A DNA stretch of 25,517 nt from CAZNER01 sp964572065 (lineage in GTDB: Bacteria > Patescibacteriota > Dojkabacteria > JAHIVN01). Positions 12,001 through 17,150 of this stretch are shown one piece after another. A program made the translations under genes and the position numbers. The stretch spans positions 1 to 25,517 of the forward strand of contig CAZNER010000027.1 of NCBI GenBank assembly GCA_964572065.1, given 5' to 3'. The number at the start of each line of letters is the position of its first letter. Position 1 is the first letter of the stretch. Under the pieces are notes generated by a model. The model did not search any database and was not told the DNA's origin. It saw only the letters and a list, made by a program, of their open reading frames with translations.

Positions 12001-15000
12001 AGAAGATGTATTTGTAAATAGACGAAGAATGATAGCGGCTCATGAACAACGTAGGCAAAATGAAAGATTACAAGTTCAAGCACAACCAGCATTAGGTATG
12101 ATAGATACTATAGCTAGTTTATTAAGAAATGAACAGATAGCCCCAGCCCAACGTGGGGATCTAGTTAAAGTACTTATGCAATTAGATTCTGTTATGAGAA
12201 ATTTTGCTGATATTACAAATAGAACAGCTAAAATCGATGAAGCTAAATTATCTGGAATGAGTGATAAAGATTTAGTTGCTTATATAGACACTGTATCCAA
12301 AACTATAGGAACCACTCAATATAAAGCATATGGTCCTGATCAATTTAAATTAGTAGGTGAAATGAACAGATTGTTGGAAGGTTGGAAAGCAGCCAATCCT
12401 CAATTTGCGCAAAAATTAACAGAGGCAACCGAAGGTCCTGTTGTAACTGAGTTAAAACGACATACTGAATTATTGGAAAAAATAGCTACGATAGGTTTTG
12501 GTTTAAAACCAGAAGAGATTGGATTACCAAAAGAAAAATCTTATTTAGAAACAGCAGAAGAAAAACCTTGGTATAAAAGGGGCATGTTAGGAGTATATGG
12601 AACAGTTCTTAAGAATATCAATCCTATTGGTATGGCTAAAAATTATGGAAAACTTTTTGATTATATGTTTGGTTCTGATAAAAATGAGAAGGGTGTTGGT
12701 ACTTATTATGATAATAGTTTAAAAGAAAGTTCTGGCATAATGAAGGATGTTGTAGTTAAACAAGAAGAAGCAGCCAAACTTCAAAATGATGCTGCCAATA
12801 AGCAATTAGAAGCTGCCAAGCAGAAAGGAGTTACTACAAAATCTAGCGACGATTTATTTACATACGATAAACCTTGGTATCAAAGGGGTCCTATTGGAGG
12901 TATTGGATCAATATTTAAATATGTTAAAAATTTATTTTCTGATGAAGAAAGAGCCGCTGGTGGTCGTATATTTGGAGAAGGCGGTCCTAGAGAGGACAAA
13001 GTTCCCGCAATGTTGAGTCCGGGTGAATATGTTATAAGGGCTGCAGCCGCTCAAAGATTAGGTTATGGTAATTTGGAATATATGAACCAAAAAGGTGTGA
13101 TTCCTGGTTATGGTGATGGTGGTAAAGAAAAGAGATTTAAAATAGATCCTGAATATGGTACTATTAAAGAGGAAGAAGAAATAGCTAAAGAATTAATGAA
13201 AAAAACTAAAATAGGTAAAAATCTTTCGGATAGGAAGAGGATGTTAAACGAATTATTGGAAGGAAAAGCTGATGGTGGTATTACAGTTGGTATTACAGAA
13301 GGAAACTTAGATTATTTGAAAAAAATGTTGGGTTTAAACGAGAAAAAACCCAGCGAGAAATTTTTTAAAATTGATCCAAAAACCGGGAAAGCATTTAGCT
13401 CATTAAGTTTATTTATGGATTCTCAAATGGGTCCTGGTCATAAATCAAGAACTTCACTTGATGAAATTATGGCAGAAGTTGGAGGATTACAAAGATCAAG
13501 TTTATCTGAAATAATGGATAATTTAGACAAGGAAGCATTCAAAAGACTGTCGGGCAAAAAGTTTGCCGCCGGCGGCGCAGTCGAAACACTTAGGGCTATA
13601 GGTATGTCTGATGAAGAAATTGAAAGAGAATTAGGTGGTCTTGAAGAGCCTTTACTTGGTCCTGGTGATATTATAGGTATAGCAGGAGGTATTGGTAAAC
13701 TAGCACTAGGCGTGGGTAAAAAGGCGGTTACACAAGCGCTTAAAAAGCCTAAAACTTATGAAGAGCTTCTTAAGACAGTAGTCCCAGAAAAAACTGGTAT
13801 AAAAGGACTTATTGAAAGGTATAAAACTGGTAGAATTTTAAAGAAAGCACGTAAAAGATGGTCTAAAGAACCAACTAAATCTAGTATGGATGAAGCTTTA
13901 GAAGGTTTAAGTCCGGAAGCTAAATATTTAGTGGATATAGTGGATGCAGAAGAAGCTGCTAAATTAAAAGCTGCTTTAAGAGGTAAGGAGTACAACCCTT
14001 ATGAAGCAGCCAAAAAACCACTTGTACATAGATACAAGCCATCTAAAAACGTTCCTTCAACAGACGATATTTTAAAAGTTGTGGAGGAAGGTAAAGAAAT
14101 AACTAGTAAAGCATATTCATTTGGTAAAATGATGTCTGATGATCCTGTTGCAGAAAAAGCTTGGAAATTAGCTAAGGAAAGTTTTGATGCTAAGACCAAA
14201 GCTTTTGGTTCATTGAAAGAGATGAGCCCAGAAGCTATGAGTGATTATGGTGAGCATGTCATGAAAGGACAATTCTTTCGAGAAGCTAAAGAATTTGCAG
14301 AAGCTTTAAAAAATCCAGAGATAAAAAACTCTGCTGCTAGTATAGCACGTAAATTTTTGGAAGGTAAACAAGTTATAGCTGATTTTACATTTGCAGAAGG
14401 TGGATTAGTTGATTGGATTAAAGATTTTATGAAGAAAAAACCAGAAGATTTTTACTTAGGTTCTGGTATGTTAAAAGATGCCGCTGATAAAATTAAAAAA
14501 GAGAAGGAAGAAAGACAAAAATCATTAAGTTTTGCTAATGGTGGTGTTTTTTGGGATGATGAAGAAGAAGAAAAATTCTTTACAATGGGCGAAAAACGTA
14601 AGTGGGCATATAGAGAACAAGTATCACCAGAGGAAGCAGAAGCTGCAGGTTGGTCAGGTAGAGAAACGTTATGGAAGGATGTTGGAGCCGGAAAGTCAGT
14701 AATTGGTGGTAGAAAGGGAGTAACTGGTGAGGAATTACAATCAATATTTACACCTGTTAAAGGAAAACAGGATTGGGAAGGTAGGCTAACAGATAGACCG
14801 GCCCAGAAAGCTGCAACTAGAGAAGAGGCTATAGCTTGGCGTGAAGCTCAGAAGAAACGCAAAGAAGAAGCTGCTATGCTTAAGGCTAGGGAAAAAGAAG
14901 TATTAAAAGATAAAAATAAAGTGAGATATTTTGTTGCTGGGGCAGAAGAAAATCTTAATTTAAAACAGATGGAAAAAACTGAGAAAGAATGGAAAGATTT

Positions 15001-17134
15001 TAGAGATCAACAACAAGAATGGACAAAGAATTTAATTACTAGAGAAGAAGATTATAAAGAAAGAGAGCGTCCAAAAACCCCAAGATATTTTGTTGCAGGC
15101 CCAGGGGAAGATTTAACTTTGAAACAAATGGAAAAGAAGGAAAAGGAATACGCTGATTGGTATAAAAATGAGAATAGATGGAAAGAAACTCAGAAAAAAA
15201 TGGCAGCTATAAAAGAAACAATGCCAGGTGATAGATTTGCAAAAGATTTTGGAAAAGGTAAAGATGTAGATAAAGCTATTATTGAATGGGCAAAAGGGTA
15301 TGGTCCACCATTACCAGGTGGGCAAACTCTTGAAGCTGCTAATAAATATCTTACAGAAGAGATGAACAGACAGGCTAGGAACAGGTTAGATGAAGCTAAA
15401 AAAATAGCAGAAGAATTTGAAGCAGTACCGGGTAAAACTTATAAAAGAAAAACAGTAGGTCCTACAACTGATTTTGAAGCTTTGAAAGGAAGAAAGCCTA
15501 CTGCTAAAGAGTTGGATATATATAAAGCACGGCATAAAATTAGTGGTGAAGAAACAGATGCTTATGGAGTACCTACAAAAGGTTGGTTAAAGGCTGGGGC
15601 AGATAAATCTGTGGTTGTTGTTGGAGGAAGAGATGGTAAGAAGATGCATTTTCTTAAATCTGCTAAAGAAAATTTAAAGAAAATGCTTTCCAATCTTGAT
15701 GATGCTACTTCTAAGTTATATTCTGATCCAACAAAAGAAAAGCAAGAACAGCTTAAATATATGTTAGAGGATCAACTTGTAAGGGCTGATAATTTAATAA
15801 ATTATGTTCAAGCAGGTGGTGATTTTGGAGATCGTGCTTGGAGTGAAAAGTTGGGTCGAGAGTTTGGTCCTACATTAACAGCTTTTAATAAATTAGAAGC
15901 AGATTACTATAATACTACTAAGGGATTATATAGATCTTGGACTAGAGCTAATGTAGCTGATAAATATAAAGATATTTTTGAAGATGATCATTATTGGTTT
16001 GTGGAAAGAACTTTATCTTTCTTCCCTCAACATCATAAAGAAATTCAAAGACTTGCTGAAGCGGGTAAAATAGAGGAAGCTAAAGAAATATGGAAGAAAG
16101 TTAAGGAAGGTCAAGAAACCGGCAAAAAAATTATAGAATCTAATATTAAGGATAAATTTGTAAAATATCCCGGCGTCATGACCGGCCGAAAAACTTTTGA
16201 TGCATATACACCTAAAAAAGCAGTTAGAACTAGACGTCTTTCAGAAATAGATTTATTAGAAAAAGCTACTACAATGGGTATGGCTGAAATGCGTAGGAAG
16301 TTTAAAGGATCTGAATTAGATACTTTAAAAGAATTATTAAAAACAATGTCACCAGAAGAACTTGTTAGTTATGGGTTGTCTAAAGAATCTGTAGATAGAA
16401 TGCATACCGGCGGAAGAGTGAGGAAGAGTGGTCCTGTATTCTTACAGAAAGGTGAGATGGTATATCCTCAAGGTTTTCAATATGGTGGTGCAGTACATAA
16501 TGATTTGACTGAACAATTTGCATATCCTGGAGGAATAGCAGCTCAGTCTTTAAATTCAACTACTATAACTGTGGATACATCAGCATTGGACGCGGCTATA
16601 AGTAAATTAGAATCACTAGAGATAGGGTTTGAGGAGCCACCTAAACTTGAGGTTGATGAATTACCTAAGCTTGAAGTAGATGAATTACCTAAACTTGAGG
16701 TTGGGGAGTTACCTAAGATAGAAATTGATGCTGGCAATGTTGATTTAGTGGTGGATGGGGATGCAGCAGCATCTAAGATAGCAGCAGCTGTTGCAAATAT
16801 AAAAGTAGATGTTGATCAGACTGGTGCTGTAGGAGCTGATGAATTAAAGAATATATCAGATGCATTAGAAGACAGAATAAATAGTGTGAATGTAGCTATA
16901 GAGGATTTACAGACACAAGTAAATGTGATCACAGGAAGTGGTGATGTAGATATAAATGGTATTATTGATGGTAAAATAGCACAGTGTACTTCTAACTTCA
17001 ACCAAAAAGTTAGTGATGTCAATGCTAATGTGTCTTATTTACAGTCATCAGTAGCACAAAATAAGAGATCTATTGAATTAACAATGAATGAAATGGAAAG
17101 TAAAATAAGGTCATTACAAAATTTTCAAAAGTAA
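2..17134 (+). CDS. Giant tail tape measure protein with embedded PD-(D/E)XK nuclease domain, 5' partial
   Basis: This protein sets phage tail length and lies inside the tail tube until it is released at infection. The frame is open to the left edge, so the GTG at 47 is only an internal codon and the true start lies upstream; at least 5,710 residues are present. Residue numbers here count from the first full codon at position 2. In order: charged helices (1-600), Gly/Pro linker (602-621), RecB-like nuclease domain (about 717-918), more helices, TP901-type tape measure core (1435-1770), hydrophobic segments (1771-2040), helical rod, GG-x-V/GEYVI modules (3000-3367, 4319-4375, 5469-5498), duplicated segments, and a C-terminal coiled coil. 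No lysozyme or M23 peptidase motif was seen. The best-known giant TMPs (Thermus phages P23-45/P74-26) have about 5,000 residues, so this one is larger. The TMP call is very secure. Confidence 0.96.
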   Translation, partial: AAGEENASAESIIEAVDKLGGEISKLVNAALKSQLADKRYSDAIVAQLYKLHTGVETEAIYRVHRVAERRMGFGGGMIGGGGYRTPEAGEFRQRWPKELSIFGGVAPEEEIHTFMNELERFAIQKGMDVKLAGEEPVAGAIASYLSQGTEGVGKLLSEIGMIAGAANEDYKQLLDFAETSEKEIRERLGEVPTAEISKEVGMIREARGLEPIKITGRKEAIDQAVKLIGFEGFLYELARQIEEDAIEAWMSRIQAMPRELQVKQKFIAGKTDPRLWAEQRVEAERQGKIRGIKHINVAGIQREAMPLYTYRGFQATPKSIAEMYKRTKISPIEIPEKIEKAGLKERYEDVQAVIGSLARSFKEVGERAGAGGAYNQMVASTLENIHEDQAKIQEYLKGIREEGYLGERPAIETIPVRLETGDLPTLIKDIVTRRPDESLIEFSRRMEKAVDKISMIAGVPVLREDVKREMKFSDVGERLDTLAEKELNSYIAEKNINIKDEEDRKQRLEKQIDVMNQKAYAVAQLDKAIAAMQRKESEGKFFEKILPAPEAMKDRMTSSIDAAIKPIERGMIREQKVRERTKDRLASFSDEVLAKEKDWAKGAGGPPRGPVGPGGPTGRGGEFFPRKGEIVPVRIESIREGIGLTFTSGKMQDVITGAKAGTAPYDIEELRRLQEQAAGITKTMSATYEDLYRASGLKAGGAFGYKGGFEGPEFKEAQIKAIMTQMAPGPGEGGIKYKTEAASMIGTALHTMIAQQKKEEAVETGKFDYDIERFVSYFDEFAGDITGHVDLIKQRMDASGNLIDDTIIDIKTISDKMARRLAQSGVTEFKDVARLQKEGIISQADRSKLEETASQINLYMKAVAEANGIAAENLKGEMWFYNREDIEQMIPVQFEFDPKRLERDLAAVAEARKRVLEDPSRKFAKATHIADLQRAEQKRRMKQQAGQYSDLSDVELQKLYGGAKEYMADIERSPWLGEVLYSTRGRKPPKMDPSFKTSAQYRKFEEYTVPKAPLRGKEVAAAFENLKSLHEEAVSYQMEVSKIGFGTIDFQTFDKRIQELLGEVKEQGPQGSKFMDLVTQLRKTEEISGAELAKAWKYYRIAVGDFFLKQAEEASKLEEEMSSAGEVGEARKAYRAMQDAVNRMRETIKRGLGKPTDIYTAGRRYISPDIAQALDIYLSPQQLLEKSKEPLGDAPKLEEIFKKNVVGDIMKGGRLTPPVEKARAVFAGLSEMDEVMIDVLTDSDKFKRMGEEVQDAWRFDEVVDNISKVRAALESFIKFKFQEGEDVVERKNLENTLRLIKSLEAAYTAFNTQKIMAAKTGAEMDWGEIGLAKVPTWLDPKVQEAMHKRNIQMVRKYYERPEAEGGPRKGERYIYPMKILGETGDIVKNVAYDFKKYGDAINFAGENVGVFREKSRDLMEFMQGSNRTFKAAIMRAVRWGAASKIVYGGWQNLMNSVGMLADIEMGMAQLRMVMSPLETDFDMMSKAAIGFAKQYGVAMTDVLQGMKIFAQQGLRQEEVIDRTKTATLAANVTTLSAKEATEALTAAMKVFRQEGESSMRFMDAWSEVEAKHAITAGDMANALKKSASAGKNAGFTFDELNGIIAAIGSVTRQSGKEVGTSMRFIFRRLTSEKAPTELAKIGIPTLTDTGELRRGYEILTDLAGAWKDLTSAQRMNIAQAIGGTRQYNSLLVLMDNWDEALIAIEDSVNSKGSAERRNLEMMKTYTKQLQQLKAAATEVYMSFGKIVFPAFKTAFSGIRYGLEAFAEMPKGIKIAMIAIAGFFTYMAKGADIIDYLVDRFRGITLFKDVIDSAKKEWKTGMYELFTLGPLEKGLKTIGKGKIKLTPQDIIDVDPKGVAKIRQLENAIPQGRTIKDFQSVLGKTAFIIKQTGMAYNEFIGGMVKGSGNLVKDVGGPFDYIGKKLLILGEMFGKVTGAVAGPEVLLTAFKTGGIGALIGAIPAAVAGVATVATKAAGHTSKVVAEAANFAGEKFGDAGKKFVEDWASDNTSFVKAVAPLGASLLAVIPTIELLAKHYSKVTKSAQDYEQSVYGIRRSSESQLKGIRNLANEYGRLERSLAEAVKVSDPDVKKRRQELKTFESPLVSISSIIGKSKDFSNELADSNANLVAGYDKFGNAILGVTGNLKGYLSMLEKLKLKEMAKIEIDVAAKFITDLTETEGPEKWKYELKSLLKEAPGFGEVLAKGIKISPAKALDVVTDRLNNLLAMKKKFPMSSAFDKDIKKYQTRLKEVRTGFNETYVDFKRILSDIETKGLSKQDVARLLGTEELRKGYELMLEVEPRFNLKEVKGKVKWEEVLGAEVMRRAFPSFAATFDATSILTKARLETSGVLEREGKALSGDVIFFLKDITDKYNMAGNQAIISLKETTDGVFDWFVTYFNTKTLQVEERPFTEDMQNMVESIFPKNRIEEELSERIESLNEFVAGAAAGLRGLSAKDFKRDFGLGERFFSEIPTTTILQGAKGYVPAMGGEPARFGKSPFQEEWKATTNEFFFKPMREYRLKAEQLEKLRLEGLQGGEVTLAKGLFEELTNLQNVLKNNQVVLQYRAVFTDLMKTMEEGTRTLQENLKVEQSRLELSKGFAGYMKGIPEGLDNIETGVQKFSELTAKQRALREAPGYGRAATRFRELEMRRGAEEERVYNIDRALVALENISEVSKGFGAALSSEDMKKYVDIIAKTDDTGAQSIAIETSKVVDNTASTVDRLDSILESIGGLDAIEDQLKNVDKMSPDKLVTTMEKTARIRDKALESGNKDAVISANKALDVMSGSLVEQIGIKEAMSMVDNNFTVFSKKFKPEEFTQRAFGGLDFKQFVDSMRESLPEKGFVDKLRDYVGSVWKESTFDESISPLVKLQEKSGQDQWLAAKDMAKMTAAMTVWSGLNKYQSRDIREQLEKQRKEYEPGTTEREMLDEAIKKERKGSLAEGKVGEELWETAQGLSALSTALAIFAKSVGATEGQIKKIVGTSAGLHTLFKFIEKSSEKKQAGGLIRGPGGPKDDKIKIDASAGEYIIKADSTKRLGLDALNYINKYGELPTFQKGGKINSKEFLYGENWKKKLKSSALLTLTQPIGGGFWWPLLKGRKDLSKGQLFKEMVLGGMFGPIRPWLPFQTGGLVGKSIIPIPKEPVPDTMLSKDFIQEIIDALMSWGGAFGKEASASELIKGLKHVFGFQKGGKIDDVLPTDKKLSMLSRILLGSGAGLGMLGAGLSSPALLLTAIATLAGGSATAAFGFQKGGLVSPQDYKQLGKFTPVPLENVKKVLTSMGIPITKMPIDEFMEKLVLSEKPKTMKIPGLPDIDKFRKYQSGGKIDNIPIMASNGEYIINSDKAKKLGYDKLEYINKFGKLPGFQAGGVVGNVAPTANVNKDITVNINDSSISKLAKIILPYLAATAVGYVGQKTEGETRLNTLTAQAERQSKMFAEIVERYPKAAQKVIDDMNLAVKDVEKTRPVETIKKSLVLDTEAERRKITKDLDKLKKDIIKEHEKMTKEMTRVAKKLAKLEVAKQFEMELEEMKRAAANIDIASDIKMALETSLSTFDAASVFGAGFWNRFIGDQWSGNMADILNERLSDVTDQLRYPRAGGKLAGKYRPQSIDYGIQGVSEMTPEQYLVYSGKRVTYQPSIKEFFSGLASGRQRGEPRLITYMKDMFSGKTMGLTFVKSAEEMFRNLENMQQKRDLQQEKLTEYMSRREELKGRAGFFGLNLSDVEQEELKQLDNVIEKLGDGLVAMTNDIAKAKDDLRDSIEEAALTIKQNQAVFDVAGELSDFNIERYFGTEQILNKGLRGFSGGYPLPMSRREMGTQQRLFSDSGKAFNQTAEEFSYRINTLIPAMRRHLSSLMMEQQRLYKTVGSGSEAYKKVTEAIKKQEEQLKKVATEAEKVGKGLYAVNKFAEAIYNLRNAFEDVKIKEFTEALPGVKKFREDMEKMLGGSHPLALQEVSAAESRRAMEAGIPLGSYATQFEKQLAEIEYRLSRPEVEGAERTELLRQREDVFVNRRRMIAAHEQRRQNERLQVQAQPALGMIDTIASLLRNEQIAPAQRGDLVKVLMQLDSVMRNFADITNRTAKIDEAKLSGMSDKDLVAYIDTVSKTIGTTQYKAYGPDQFKLVGEMNRLLEGWKAANPQFAQKLTEATEGPVVTELKRHTELLEKIATIGFGLKPEEIGLPKEKSYLETAEEKPWYKRGMLGVYGTVLKNINPIGMAKNYGKLFDYMFGSDKNEKGVGTYYDNSLKESSGIMKDVVVKQEEAAKLQNDAANKQLEAAKQKGVTTKSSDDLFTYDKPWYQRGPIGGIGSIFKYVKNLFSDEERAAGGRIFGEGGPREDKVPAMLSPGEYVIRAAAAQRLGYGNLEYMNQKGVIPGYGDGGKEKRFKIDPEYGTIKEEEEIAKELMKKTKIGKNLSDRKRMLNELLEGKADGGITVGITEGNLDYLKKMLGLNEKKPSEKFFKIDPKTGKAFSSLSLFMDSQMGPGHKSRTSLDEIMAEVGGLQRSSLSEIMDNLDKEAFKRLSGKKFAAGGAVETLRAIGMSDEEIERELGGLEEPLLGPGDIIGIAGGIGKLALGVGKKAVTQALKKPKTYEELLKTVVPEKTGIKGLIERYKTGRILKKARKRWSKEPTKSSMDEALEGLSPEAKYLVDIVDAEEAAKLKAALRGKEYNPYEAAKKPLVHRYKPSKNVPSTDDILKVVEEGKEITSKAYSFGKMMSDDPVAEKAWKLAKESFDAKTKAFGSLKEMSPEAMSDYGEHVMKGQFFREAKEFAEALKNPEIKNSAASIARKFLEGKQVIADFTFAEGGLVDWIKDFMKKKPEDFYLGSGMLKDAADKIKKEKEERQKSLSFANGGVFWDDEEEEKFFTMGEKRKWAYREQVSPEEAEAAGWSGRETLWKDVGAGKSVIGGRKGVTGEELQSIFTPVKGKQDWEGRLTDRPAQKAATREEAIAWREAQKKRKEEAAMLKAREKEVLKDKNKVRYFVAGAEENLNLKQMEKTEKEWKDFRDQQQEWTKNLITREEDYKERERPKTPRYFVAGPGEDLTLKQMEKKEKEYADWYKNENRWKETQKKMAAIKETMPGDRFAKDFGKGKDVDKAIIEWAKGYGPPLPGGQTLEAANKYLTEEMNRQARNRLDEAKKIAEEFEAVPGKTYKRKTVGPTTDFEALKGRKPTAKELDIYKARHKISGEETDAYGVPTKGWLKAGADKSVVVVGGRDGKKMHFLKSAKENLKKMLSNLDDATSKLYSDPTKEKQEQLKYMLEDQLVRADNLINYVQAGGDFGDRAWSEKLGREFGPTLTAFNKLEADYYNTTKGLYRSWTRANVADKYKDIFEDDHYWFVERTLSFFPQHHKEIQRLAEAGKIEEAKEIWKKVKEGQETGKKIIESNIKDKFVKYPGVMTGRKTFDAYTPKKAVRTRRLSEIDLLEKATTMGMAEMRRKFKGSELDTLKELLKTMSPEELVSYGLSKESVDRMHTGGRVRKSGPVFLQKGEMVYPQGFQYGGAVHNDLTEQFAYPGGIAAQSLNSTTITVDTSALDAAISKLESLEIGFEEPPKLEVDELPKLEVDELPKLEVGELPKIEIDAGNVDLVVDGDAAASKIAAAVANIKVDVDQTGAVGADELKNISDALEDRINSVNVAIEDLQTQVNVITGSGDVDINGIIDGKIAQCTSNFNQKVSDVNANVSYLQSSVAQNKRSIELTMNEMESKIRSLQNFQK
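1805..1864 (+). other. Collagen-like Gly/Pro-rich linker in the tape measure protein
   Basis: Residues 602-621 are almost only Gly, Pro and a few small or basic residues, with consecutive Gly-X-Y triplets (GPV GPG GPT GRG). The segment lies about 115 residues before the nuclease-like domain and separates it from the charged helical N-terminal part. Its likely role is a flexible or extended spacer; a true collagen triple helix would need many more triplets. Confidence 0.75.
2150..2755 (+). other. RecB/Cas4-like PD-(D/E)XK nuclease domain inside the tape measure protein
   Basis: Residues 717-918 of the TMP carry the ordered motifs of the RecB-type nuclease family (PDDEXK_1): a helix motif IGTALHTMI with H750, then ITGHVDLI with D790, then IIDIKT with D809 and K811, then SQINLYMKA giving the QxxxY signature at Q855-Y859. 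After these comes a strand-helix ending (MWFY, then FEFDPKRLERDL) like the usual close of the domain. In E. coli RecB the equivalent His, two Asp and Lys hold the metal and cut DNA. All four positions are kept here, so the site looks intact. I see no cysteine cluster of the Cas4/AddB iron-sulphur type. The fold assignment rests on motifs read by eye. That the enzyme is active, and on what DNA, is inference. Confidence 0.82.
4304..5311 (+). other. TP901-type tape measure core domain
   Basis: Residues 1435-1770 resemble the conserved TP901-family tape measure region (Pfam PhageMin_Tail type). They start at RAVRWGAASKIVYGGW and include the segments AAIGFAKQYGVAM, ALKKSASAGKNAGFTFDEL, IGSVTRQSGKEVGTSMRFIF and IAQAIGGTRQYNSLLVLMDN. 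The pattern of helices, with the late G-x-R-x-x-x-x-L-x-x-L element, is what identifies the whole frame as a TMP. In known TMPs this region usually lies near the N terminus; here more than 1,430 residues precede it. Confidence 0.9.
5312..6106 (+). other. Hydrophobic segments following the tape measure core
   Basis: Three apolar stretches lie in residues 1771-2035: one around KIAMIAIAGFFTYMA (5318-5365), an Ala/Gly-rich stretch around ALIGAIPAAVAGVATVA (about 5825-5930), and one around APLGASLLAVIPTIELL (6032-6106). TMPs commonly carry such predicted transmembrane helices, which are thought to insert into the host membrane and help form a DNA channel. The role here is inferred from that family behaviour. 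Confidence 0.6.
8999..9172 (+). repeat. GG-x-V/GEYVI module, copy A (TMP)
   Basis: Residues 3000-3057 begin AGGLIRGPGGPKDDKI, pass through SAGEYIIKADSTKRLG, then LDALNYINKYGELP, and close with FQKGGKI. This module (GG-x-V, GpGgp-D-x-x-A, GEYVI, A-x-x-R-x-G, L-x-x-iN) is widespread in C-terminal parts of phage TMPs. Its biochemical job is unknown to me. Confidence 0.85.
9613..9736 (+). other. Gly/Ala/Leu-rich hydrophobic hairpin-like segment in the TMP
   Basis: Between the FQ-x-GG heptads at 9551 and 9734 lies an apolar stretch of about 40 residues, starting RILLGSGAGLGMLGAGL and continuing through PALLLTAIATLAGG. It has few charges and a Ser-Pro turn in the middle, which suggests two membrane-spanning helices. 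Membrane insertion on DNA ejection is the plausible role but is inference. Confidence 0.6.
9953..10102 (+). repeat. GG-x-V/GEYVI module, copy B (TMP)
   Basis: Residues 3318-3367 run SGGKIDNIPIMASNGEYII, then NSDKAKKLGYDKLEYINKFG, ending FQAGGVV. It matches copy A in order and spacing but lacks the GPGGP stretch, so it is a shorter variant of the same module. Confidence 0.85.
10165..10610 (+). other. Hydrophobic helix followed by charged coiled-coil region in the TMP
   Basis: A short apolar helix (KLAKIILPYLAATAVGYVG, near 10170-10230) comes directly after GEYVI copy B. After it, residues about 3423-3537 form a long Lys/Glu-rich helix with heptad-like hydrophobic spacing, for example KITKDLDKLKKDIIKEHEKM and MTRVAKKLAKLEVAKQFEME. 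A coiled-coil rod is the natural reading. The antisense frame opposite it is a shadow of this composition. Confidence 0.7.
12560..12919 (+). repeat. Diverged duplication of a KPWY motif in the TMP
   Basis: EKPWYKRGMLGVYGTVLK (12560-12613, residue 4187) and DKPWYQRGPIGGIGSIFK (12866-12919, residue 4289) are the same 18-residue unit, 102 codons apart. About 36 bases after the second copy comes GEYVI copy C. The unit has an amphipathic, Trp/Tyr-led character; its function is unknown. Confidence 0.85.
12956..13126 (+). repeat. GG-x-V/GEYVI module, copy C (TMP)
   Basis: Residues 4319-4375 read AGGRIFGEGGPREDKVPAML, then SPGEYVIRAAAAQRLGYG, NLEYMNQKGVIPG and end GDGGK. This copy is the closest to the form common in other phage TMPs. 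It lies 950 codons after copy B, so the module is dispersed and not in tandem. Confidence 0.88.
14921..15151 (+). repeat. Duplicated 24-residue RYFVAG unit in the TMP
   Basis: VRYFVAGAEENLNLKQMEK (from 14921) and PRYFVAGPGEDLTLKQMEK (from 15080) head two 24-residue copies whose starts lie 53 codons apart. Each continues into a Glu/Lys/Trp-rich helix (TEKEW, KEKEY). Roughly two thirds of positions are identical, pointing to a fairly recent local duplication. Function unknown. Confidence 0.88.
16406..16495 (+). repeat. Degenerate GG-x-V/GEYVI module, copy D (TMP)
   Basis: Residues 5469-5498 keep the start TGGRVRKSGP, a changed core LQKGEMVYP in place of GEYVI, and the closing FQYGGAV. The segment between the core and the closing heptad is shortened. 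It is the last module before the C-terminal repeat and coiled coil. Confidence 0.7.
16643..16729 (+). repeat. Octapeptide tandem repeat KLEVDELP (24-bp unit) in the TMP
   Basis: Three full 24-base units encode KLEVDELP, KLEVDELP and KLEVGELP (starts 16643, 16667, 16691), followed by a partial unit KIEID from 16715. Codons differ between units (for example AAA CTT GAG against AAG CTT GAA), so the copies have been kept at the protein level. The acidic Pro-spaced stretch probably makes an extended spacer before the C-terminal coiled coil. Copy number could vary by replication slippage. Confidence 0.92.
16826..17131 (+). other. C-terminal coiled coil of the TMP
   Basis: The last 100 or so residues alternate hydrophobic and polar positions in heptads: DELKNISDALEDRI, VNVAIEDLQTQVNVI, FNQKVSDVNANVSYLQSSV, and MNEMESKIRSLQNFQ. 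A GSGDVDING turn splits it into two helices. TMP C termini meet the tail tip complex in known siphophages, so this end probably docks to products of the genes that follow. That contact is inferred. Confidence 0.7.
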
Positions 17135-17150
17135 CATGGAGGATTAATTA

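Noticed and set aside
2..17134. Peptidoglycan hydrolase (lysozyme, SLT or M23 peptidase) within the TMP
   Set aside because: Looked for the usual catalytic Glu context and HxxxD/HxH motifs; the few His clusters (for example FFPQHHKEI near 16030) do not fit.
2..17134. Intein or intron as the cause of the large size
   Set aside because: No intein splice motifs and no break in composition; the size is explained by helical rods, added domains and repeats.
16406..17134. C-terminal part as a separate fibre gene fused by error
   Set aside because: The GG-x-V module and FQYGGAV heptad continue the TMP pattern right up to the octapeptide repeat, so it belongs to the TMP.
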